Source: Pontiellaceae bacterium (GTDB lineage Bacteria > Verrucomicrobiota > Kiritimatiellia > Kiritimatiellales > Tichowtungiaceae). Taken from it: DNA of 8,607 nt. Positions 1 through 4,302 of the stretch are shown in pieces. The stretch is taken from contig JALOTS010000103.1 in assembly GCA_025457785.1 (NCBI GenBank), forward strand, positions 1 to 8,607, in the 5' to 3' direction. The notes under the pieces were generated by a model. That model did no database searches and was not told the DNA's origin. It worked only from the letters and a program-made list of their open reading frames with translations. How positions within the stretch are numbered: position 1 is the first letter of the stretch; every line of letters starts with the position of its first letter. Both the position numbers and the translations under genes were made by a program.

Positions 1-1
1 G

Positions 2-166
2 GTCGGTCTGGCCTGCGCCGCAAACCCGCTGCCGATTTTCATCCCCTGCCACCGGGTCGTCGCGAAGAACAGTTTCGGAGGCTTCAGCAGCGGTCTGCCG
101 TGGAAACAGCTTCTATTGAATCTTGAGGCCGGCCCGATGTTCAGGAACGCACCGGCTGTATATTAG
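2..166 (+). CDS. ogt: Methylated-DNA--[protein]-cysteine S-methyltransferase, 3' end only
   Basis: This is the last 54 codons of a DNA-repair alkyltransferase, cut by the left window edge; base 1 belongs to the preceding codon. The family transfers alkyl groups from O6-alkylguanine in DNA to its own cysteine in a single-turnover suicide reaction in the cytoplasm. The identifying motif is I-P-C-H-R-V-V; the acceptor cysteine is encoded at 47-49. It is preceded by A-A-N-P-L-P and followed by a glycine/serine-rich turn (GGFSSGLPWK) and a short C-terminal helix, as expected for Ogt/Ada-C proteins. The stop is TAG at 164-166. The C-terminus runs slightly beyond the usual final helix. The start, any N-terminal domain (Ada fusion or stand-alone Ogt) and the operon context lie outside the window, so ogt versus the C-terminus of ada is not settled. 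Confidence 0.9.
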   Translation, partial: VGLACAANPLPIFIPCHRVVAKNSFGGFSSGLPWKQLLLNLEAGPMFRNAPAVY

Positions 167-466
167 ACCCTTCGGACAAACGTTCCGCAGCGGCGGGGCC
201 GACTGCCTGTGCGAGCAGGCACGCAGACAGGAGCCGACGCCTGCGTGCTGAGGAATGCCCCGCTGAATTTCGGCGAAACGGCCCTTGCCGGGCTGCCTTG
301 TTATCCGTTATCGGTTATTTTTTCGGTTCACTCCTGTTCCCGTATTTTCACAGTGAATGGGAAAAAACAGCGAACAAGAAAAATCGAAACCAATTTAAAT
401 GGTTACAAACATCCTTTTTCTGCCGCGGAAAAATGATAGATTGTCCGTGTGAAGAACAAATAAATC
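167..466. other. Intergenic region between the alkyltransferase and response-regulator genes
   Basis: This 300-base stretch has no convincing gene. Short ORFs in two frames lack a ribosome binding site and have compositionally random translations. The left half is GC-rich and holds the folded element at 188-265 plus a small CGGC/GCCG hairpin further on. The right half, from about 300, turns AT-rich (runs of T near 315 and of A near 361 and 429), as is typical of a promoter region for the gene at 467. I could not find a -35/-10 pair with acceptable spacing, so no promoter is called. No T-tract follows the hairpins, so an intrinsic terminator for the upstream gene is not evident. Confidence 0.6.
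188..265. repeat. Nested inverted-repeat element with two mutually exclusive inner hairpins
   Basis: The outer arms are CAG+CGGGGC (188-190 and 194-199, with a CGG bulge) against GCCCCGCTG (257-265). Inside are TGCCTG/CAGGCA (204-209 with 216-221) and a perfect 8-bp pair GCACGCAG/CTGCGTGC (219-226 with 241-248). The two inner stems share bases 219-221, so only one can form in full at a time. The outer arm overlaps CCGC-A-GCGG (185-193), which recurs at 1296-1304. It may be a dispersed REP-like element or a folded leader or trailer RNA. The pairings are directly visible; any function is unknown. Confidence 0.55.
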
Positions 467-1318
467 ATGAAAACTATCTTACTCATTGATGACGATCCAT
501 TCGTGACGACGCTTTACCGGACATGCCTGTCCAATGAAGGCTATCGTGTTGAAACCGCAAACTCCGGGGAAAGCGCTCTCGAAAAGCTCAACTCGACAAT
601 TCCCGATCTGATTGTTCTGGATCTGAATATGCCGGGATTGAACGGAGTGGATGTTCTCAAGCAGGTTCGCACCCGACCCGATACAACGGATTGCCCCGTG
701 ATTGTTCTTTCCAACGGCTATGTTCAAAATCTGATCGATCAGGCAATGTCGCTGAACGTAACGAAAATTTTCACCAAAGCGCAGTGCCCTCCGAATAAAA
801 TGATGGCTGAAATAAAAGAAGCTGTAGAGTCCGCGCCGGAACACCGACCCCGTCCGGAACTTGACACCGCCTCTGCAGCACAGAATCCGCCGGAACTGAA
901 TCCGCTGGCCGCACTGATTGCCGCAACCGAAACAACCTGGCAAACCATTGATCTGACCGCCCTGCCGGAAAATGCGCCTCCCGAAACAAAACGCAGGGCG
1001 CTGGCCGGACTGTATCGGAGCATTCATCAGCGACTGGACGATTCGCTGGCCGAAAAACCGGGTTCCGAAATTGCGCTTCTTGCGAACGAATTGAGAAATA
1101 TGTTCGGAAACTTCTACGGACATCCGGAACAGATGACAAAAGCATCCACTCAGGCCCTGCTGCGGGGGATTGGAAATTTAAGCCGGATGAAATCATCCGG
1201 GCTGCCCCGTCAATCTGTTCTGGACAACATTCTCAGACGGCACTACCGCAACCAGCAAAAGAACGTAACCCAATCAGGCTTGGGCTGCGTCCCCGCCGCA
1301 GCGGGCGAATGCCCGTGA
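467..1318 (+). CDS. Response regulator: receiver domain plus unrecognised helical C-terminal half
   Basis: This is a 283-aa cytoplasmic phosphorelay protein. Residues 1-115 form a CheY-like receiver: acidic cluster D8-D9-D10, phospho-acceptor D52 in VLDLNMPG, switch residue S82, and lysine K104. K104 is followed by Ala where the family usually has Pro. Residues about 116-145 form a Pro/Ala-rich linker. Residues about 146-255 are predicted helical and contain no HTH, GGDEF, HD or ATPase motif that I recognise. A histidine-phosphotransfer fold was considered, but H-x-x-K-G is absent. The output may therefore be protein-protein interaction. The ATG at 467 is chosen because the receiver motif starts at once; its upstream GAAG is weak and about 12 bases away. 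No histidine kinase is adjacent, so its partner is elsewhere. The last 12 or so codons run through hairpin DNA and look unlike the rest. The receiver assignment is secure; the output is unknown. Confidence 0.92.
   Translation: MKTILLIDDDPFVTTLYRTCLSNEGYRVETANSGESALEKLNSTIPDLIVLDLNMPGLNGVDVLKQVRTRPDTTDCPVIVLSNGYVQNLIDQAMSLNVTKIFTKAQCPPNKMMAEIKEAVESAPEHRPRPELDTASAAQNPPELNPLAALIAATETTWQTIDLTALPENAPPETKRRALAGLYRSIHQRLDDSLAEKPGSEIALLANELRNMFGNFYGHPEQMTKASTQALLRGIGNLSRMKSSGLPRQSVLDNILRRHYRNQQKNVTQSGLGCVPAAAGECP
1284..1315 (+). repeat. Two adjacent hairpins forming the 3' end of the response-regulator ORF
   Basis: GCTGCG (1284-1289) pairs with CGCAGC (1297-1302), followed immediately by CGGGC-GAAT-GCCCG (1302-1315), which abuts the TGA stop at 1316-1318. 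There is no T-tract after them, so this is not a standard terminator. The words CCGCAGCGG and GAATGCCC also occur in the 188-265 element, suggesting a related repeat that the reading frame now runs into. Confidence 0.5.
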
Positions 1319-1327
1319 ACAGGATCA

Positions 1328-1344
1328 GTTCCGGAATCCGGAAC
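1328..1344. promoter_or_regulatory. 17-base palindrome upstream of the membrane-protein gene
   Basis: GTTCCGGA-A-TCCGGAAC is a perfect inverted repeat with 8-base arms around a single central A, lying 10 bases after the response-regulator stop. Its short centre fits a dimeric repressor or activator site better than an RNA hairpin, although a 7-bp stem with an AAT loop is also possible. A weaker 5-bp repeat, TCAGG/CCTGA, follows at 1359-1373. No regulator for it is encoded in the window that I can identify. Confidence 0.4.
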
Positions 1345-1393
1345 AGAAAACCGGATCGTCAGGGTTTGCCTGATTCCTGCTTGTAAATAGAGA

Positions 1394-1399
1394 GAAGGA
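1394..1399 (+). promoter_or_regulatory. Strong ribosome binding site GAAGGA
   Basis: GAAGGA ends seven bases before the ATG at 1407, which is ideal spacing. That ATG opens a 16-codon frame, not the membrane-protein frame. The in-frame alternatives for the large gene are TTG at 1417 (17 bases away) and ATG at 1444 (44 bases away). The best initiation signal of the intergenic region therefore points at the mini-ORF. Confidence 0.6.
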
Positions 1400-1406
1400 C
1401 ACTAGA

Positions 1407-1457
1407 ATGCCGCACATTGTTTCAAAAATGGAGTTACTGCCGTATGATAAGAAATAA
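1407..1457 (+). CDS. Possible 16-codon leader peptide overlapping the membrane-protein start
   Basis: A short frame encodes MPHIVSKMELLPYDKK and stops at TAA 1455-1457, 11 bases beyond the start codon of the next gene at 1444. It has the best ribosome binding site in the region. Such an overlap is the arrangement expected for translational coupling, where ribosomes finishing the leader re-initiate at 1444. The peptide has no run of one regulatory amino acid, so a classical attenuation leader is not indicated. A sequencing indel that split a longer N-terminus is another explanation, but the 1444 start already gives a complete first membrane segment. Translation is inferred only from the ribosome binding site and the overlap. 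Confidence 0.4.
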   Translation: MPHIVSKMELLPYDKK

Positions 1458-3480
1458 GAAATCGCTGGGTTTGATTCTGGTCGTGATCGGGTTTGTTCTT
1501 CTCGCCCTTACCGGCATACGCACCATCAGCAGTCCGGACATCTTCACACATATCGCGCTGGGGCAATCCGGAAACGTAAAAGCCGACACGCTCGCCTACA
1601 CCATGACCGGACAGCAATGGATCAATCTGAACCCTCTTTACAACGGACTGGTTTACTTTCTCTGGTCGCTGGGCGGCGCCGGTCTCATTACGCTGGTTCA
1701 CGTTCTCGTTGTCCTGGCTTCGTTCGGAATGATGATCCGCTTCGGAAAAGACTGGGGCGGCCCTCTGAGCCAGACTCTGGCGCTTCTGCTCTGCGCCCGC
1801 CTGATGCTTCCCGTATTCAATCCCGGCCCCTGGGCCTTTTTTATGCTCTTCACGGCGCTTTTTCTGACGGTTCTTTACCGGGTTAAAAACTTTAACCTGA
1901 CCGCCGCGATTCTGCTGGCATTGCAGATCCTTTGGACCAATATGCACCCTTCGTTTCTGTTCGGCCCGGCACTCATCCTTCTGTTCACCGTTGAAAACCT
2001 GCAGAACGCCCGCAACGCCTCGCGGACAGCCATCGTCACTCCGCTGACCACCCGCCTTTTCGGACTGGCCGGCGCCTCCCTGCTGGTCACGCTGATCAAT
2101 CCCAATCTGATCAATCTGCACCGCCATGTCATCGCAAACTGGCTGCTGCTTTCCGGGAAAGAAAACCTTGAGTGGATTTCGCTTTTCGGAAACTTTTTCC
2201 CTCAGACCGTCATCAGCAGTCTGACCGTCTTTGCGCTGCTCCTTGGCGCAGGCGGATTAATCACCCTGCAAAAACGGCTTCCTATGATGATCACCCTTCT
2301 GGCTTTAACCGGGTCGTTTCTCACGGTGCGCTCGATCGGCTCGTTACACCTGTTTTCCTTTCTGGCCCTTCCGTTCATGATTCTCAGCTTCAACGCCGTC
2401 AGTGATTATCTGTCCCGCACGCTGATAACCGTTCTGAAAACCACCAATGCCGTTCTGGCGAATGTACTCGCGGCTATCGCGCTGCTTTTAACCGTCATTT
2501 CAATCGGCTCCCTGATCACCAACCGGGCCTATGCCAACATCGGCAGCGCCTCCCGGTTCGGACTGGGTGTCGAAGAAAGCGCGTTTCCGTCCGCCGCTGC
2601 CGGAATTCTCTCCCGCGCCGACTTTCCGAAAACCATCTTGAACATTGCGCACGACGGCGGATACATCGCGCTGCAGAATCCGAAGCAGAAAATCTTCTGC
2701 GACACACGCTACTCCTTTTACGGAAGCGATTTTTACAAGCAGCTCGACACCGCGCTGCGCGGAGATCAGGCGGCATGGAACAGACTTATGGCGGACTCAA
2801 CCCCTCATTCCGTCATCATCAACGGCTGCTGGCCGGACGCCGGTGCGCTGGCCAACCGTCTAATCAGTTCCAAAGTCTGGAAACTGGTTTACTTTGACGG
2901 CTCGACCTTTATTCTGGTTCGCGACCTGCCGGAATACGCAACGCTCATCAACGACCCCTCGGTTCAGCAATACGGCCTTTCGGTTCTTGAAAAGGCCCGT
3001 CAAACCTATCTTGATCAAAGCAAGGGGTTCATTAAAGCGGGCAATCCGTCACGGCTGATCGGTGCAGGCGGCCTTTATCTGGCGCTCAACCGTCCGAAAG
3101 AGGCGGAAGTGATGTATGCCGCCATAACTGAAAACAACCCCGGGATGGCCGGAGCCTGGCTGGGCCTTGGACAATCTCTGGTTTTTCAAAAACAACTGTC
3201 CAAAGGCATTGAACATATGGAAAAAGCGGCGAAAATCACACGGCGCAACAGCAGGGTCTGGATTGCATTGCTTCAGGCGTATCTGCTGAAAGGCGACGAA
3301 GCCAAAGCAACCTATGCCGCCGATCAGTTGAACAAGTTTTACAAGGCGGACAAAGTGACGGTGGAACAGCAGGAGGCGGCCAAACAGAAAAAAGCGCCAA
3401 AAGAAGATGCGCAAAAAACAAATGATGCTCCGGTTTTGAAAAGCGCCAAAGGATTGGACCTGCCCGCCCAGCTCAAGTAA
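1444..3480 (+). CDS. Polytopic membrane protein (GT-C-like) with periplasmic domain and C-terminal TPR repeats
   Basis: This 678-aa inner-membrane protein has a first hydrophobic segment at about 7-25 and many further segments up to about 365. The first external loop carries S-P-D32-I-F-T-H36 and then D-T-L-A-Y-T...G-Q-Q-W. This resembles the 'DPDxWWH...DxxSYT..G..W' signature of a widespread multi-spanning family related in layout to GT-C lipid-linked sugar transferases. Residues about 365-500 are soluble (IAHDGGYI...IFCDTRYSFY...HSVIINGC), matching the extracytoplasmic domain such proteins often carry. Residues about 535-635 hold roughly three TPR units (GLYLALNRPKEAEVMY; AWLGLGQSLVFQKQ; VWIALLQAYLLKGD). 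A Lys/Ala-rich tail ends the protein. ATG 1444 is chosen because it gives a clean membrane anchor and has GGAG 10 bases upstream; TTG at 1417 would add nine unremarkable residues. The substrate is unknown; polymer or glycoprotein assembly is only a guess. Confidence 0.85.
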   Translation: MIRNKKSLGLILVVIGFVLLALTGIRTISSPDIFTHIALGQSGNVKADTLAYTMTGQQWINLNPLYNGLVYFLWSLGGAGLITLVHVLVVLASFGMMIRFGKDWGGPLSQTLALLLCARLMLPVFNPGPWAFFMLFTALFLTVLYRVKNFNLTAAILLALQILWTNMHPSFLFGPALILLFTVENLQNARNASRTAIVTPLTTRLFGLAGASLLVTLINPNLINLHRHVIANWLLLSGKENLEWISLFGNFFPQTVISSLTVFALLLGAGGLITLQKRLPMMITLLALTGSFLTVRSIGSLHLFSFLALPFMILSFNAVSDYLSRTLITVLKTTNAVLANVLAAIALLLTVISIGSLITNRAYANIGSASRFGLGVEESAFPSAAAGILSRADFPKTILNIAHDGGYIALQNPKQKIFCDTRYSFYGSDFYKQLDTALRGDQAAWNRLMADSTPHSVIINGCWPDAGALANRLISSKVWKLVYFDGSTFILVRDLPEYATLINDPSVQQYGLSVLEKARQTYLDQSKGFIKAGNPSRLIGAGGLYLALNRPKEAEVMYAAITENNPGMAGAWLGLGQSLVFQKQLSKGIEHMEKAAKITRRNSRVWIALLQAYLLKGDEAKATYAADQLNKFYKADKVTVEQQEAAKQKKAPKEDAQKTNDAPVLKSAKGLDLPAQLK

Positions 3481-3499
3481 CGGCGCAAACAGCCACAGG

Positions 3500-3517
3500 A
3501 CAGTTTATAAAAACTGT
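3500..3517. repeat. Inverted repeat ACAGTTT/AAACTGT after the membrane-protein gene
   Basis: A perfect 7-bp AT-rich repeat with an ATAA centre lies 19 bases past the stop. No T-tract follows on the + strand. It is weak as a terminator and could be a binding site. A second repeat, GGTTTTT/AAAAACC (3573-3579 with 3597-3603), lies downstream. Confidence 0.4.
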
Positions 3518-3613
3518 AAATCCGGCGGATCCGGCTTGTGCAAATGAAAGCTCTTATTGGCAGGAAGATGTAGGTTTTTCAATTCTATCAAGTATCAAAA
3601 ACCGCCATTCTGT

Positions 3614-3657
3614 GAATCAGGCGCACCGGGACCGGATATGCCGGCTGATTCCCTTTT
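3614..3657 (+). terminator. Candidate terminator of the membrane-protein transcript
   Basis: GAATCAG (3614-3620) pairs with CTGATTC (3645-3651). Directly inside the 3' arm, CCGG (3641-3644) can pair with CCGG at 3626-3629 or 3632-3635. The stem is followed by CC-TTTT (3652-3657). The T-run is short and the 5' side has an internal loop, so this is a moderate candidate. It lies 134 bases past the stop of the gene it would end. Confidence 0.35.
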
Positions 3658-3687
3658 ACCTTCAGCATTCAGGCAACGGGGAATCAA

Positions 3688-3867
3688 ATGAAAAACCACC
3701 TTGTCGCTCTGTTCTCGAAGCCTTTTTTCAAGTCGCTGGCGCAAAGCCTCGACTGTTTACAGCGTTTCCCCCTTAATCCGGTTTTTCTTTTAGAACCTTC
3801 GTTCGAAGGTTCTATCACCGCAAATGATGTTCATAATAACTTGAACCGGAATAGGTTAAGGCGTTAA
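3688..3867 (+). CDS. Small ORF, 59 aa, unrecognised, with its own RBS and terminator-like hairpin
   Basis: The frame opens with ATG 3688, preceded by GGGGAA (3678-3683) at good spacing. It begins MKNHLVALFSKPFFKSLAQ, continues through an L/F/P-rich middle (FPLNPVFLLEPSF) and ends in a basic Asn/Arg tail (NNLNRNRLRR) at TAA 3865-3867. A terminator-like hairpin starts 15 bases after the stop, so the unit looks like a compact monocistronic gene. I recognise no family. The first third could form an amphipathic helix, but there is no clear membrane segment or signal peptide. Against it, the DNA of its second half contains an 11-bp palindrome and a longer stem (3771-3861), which may mean that the RNA fold, not the peptide, is the conserved object. 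Coding status is therefore uncertain. Confidence 0.4.
   Translation: MKNHLVALFSKPFFKSLAQSLDCLQRFPLNPVFLLEPSFEGSITANDVHNNLNRNRLRR
3771..3861 (+). other. Long bulged stem enclosing a perfect 11-bp palindrome
   Basis: The inner part, 3791-3814, is TAGAACCTTCG-TT-CGAAGGTTCTA, perfect over 11 bp each side. Around it, CCTTAA-TCCGG (3771-3781) pairs with CCGGA-atagg-TTAAGG (3846-3861), 11 pairs with one 5-base bulge. No T-run follows, so neither stem is a terminator. It may be a structured RNA, a cruciform-prone site, or a dimeric protein's operator (inner palindrome). It overlaps the small ORF at 3688-3867. Confidence 0.45.
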
Positions 3868-3882
3868 AGCAGCCGTTATTGA

Positions 3883-3913
3883 GCGGAAAAAACTCATTTT
3901 CCGCCTTTTCTTC
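3883..3913 (+). terminator. Probable rho-independent terminator
   Basis: GCGGAAAA (3883-3890) and TTTTCCGC (3897-3904) are perfect 8-base arms around the loop AACTCA, followed by the pyrimidine tract CTTTTCTTC (3905-3913). On the + strand this is a reasonable intrinsic terminator for the small ORF or an RNA at 3771-3861. The T-tract is interrupted and the stem half AT, which limits certainty. Confidence 0.5.
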
Positions 3914-4287
3914 GACTTCTTATCTTTTACGTCCTTGCGGTCAAAAATTTTTATTCCGAGGTTCCGGCAGCGTGCGGGATACTGAACACAAGGGTTTATG
4001 ACCGCTAAGCAACGAAGATATCCAGACAGGGATCATTCTGAATGAATGCCAGAGGTCATCCCGTCAGAGGCGAGCTTCGGTTGCGGCTCCGCTGCCTTGG
4101 GAAAAGTACTCATGAAGTTCCTTTCCGGCTGTGGTATCTGTAGCAGATACACATATTCCGGCAAAAAAAGAAAAAACCGCAGTTGTTAAATTTTTGTCTT
4201 ACGCCCTCAATCGAATTAGACCGCTGATTTGGATTGCAACAGGAAGTAAAAACCGTTATGTTCAAACTTCATCGTCAGCACTGAGCA
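3914..4287 (+). other. Structured leader region upstream of the beta-helix array
   Basis: No convincing gene is present; the few ATG frames are 15-35 codons long and unsupported. Several stems can be drawn: GCGGTCA/TGACCGC (3937-3943 with 3999-4005, extended by three A-T pairs after one mismatch); GGGAT/ATCCC (4029-4033 with 4058-4062), enclosing CATTC-T-GAATG (4034-4044); AGGC-GAGC/GCTC-cgct-GCCT (4068-4075 with 4086-4097); and GTATCTG-TAG-CAGATAC (4134-4150), whose flanks add TGT/ACA and CCGG/CCGG (4125-4161). After these comes an A-rich run (4163-4176) and an AT-rich stretch where a promoter for the array is likely, but no clean -35/-10 pair is seen. The series resembles a structured 5' leader or small RNA; it matches no riboswitch class that I recognise. 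Confidence 0.4.
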
Positions 4288-4290
4288 ATG

Positions 4291-4295
4291 AAGGA
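4291..4295 (+). promoter_or_regulatory. Ribosome binding site AAGGA fixing the start at 4303
   Basis: AAGGA ends seven bases before ATG 4303. The in-frame ATG at 4288 overlaps the site itself and has no purine-rich sequence at proper distance. The same AAGGA plus 7-base spacer occurs before the second and third array copies, supporting 4303. Confidence 0.75.
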
Positions 4296-4302
4296 ATTTA
4301 TA

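Noticed and set aside
209..489. Two overlapping short + strand ORFs before the response regulator
   Set aside because: They lack ribosome binding sites and run through the inverted-repeat element; the second also overlaps the start of the real gene in another frame.
479..1123. Long reverse-strand ORF opposite the response regulator
   Set aside because: It is antisense to a gene with clear receiver motifs, has no ribosome binding site and gives a Cys/Arg/Phe-rich translation typical of a shadow frame.
1402..2127. 241-codon reverse-strand ORF opposite the membrane protein
   Set aside because: Its Gln/Arg/Gly-rich translation mirrors the hydrophobic codons of the + strand gene; it has no domain or initiation signal.
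3791..3820. tRNA T-arm-like word GTTCGAA within the palindrome
   Set aside because: The flanking bases form an 11-bp palindrome, not a 5-bp stem with a 7-base loop, and no acceptor or anticodon stem can be placed around it.
3481..4287. Insertion sequence remnant in the long gene-free region
   Set aside because: There are many inverted repeats, but no matching pair at the edges, no target duplication and no transposase-like frame in any reading.
4288..4302. Upstream in-frame ATG at 4288 as start of array copy 1
   Set aside because: It overlaps the AAGGA that serves 4303, has no ribosome binding site of its own, and adds an acidic residue before the basic signal-peptide start.
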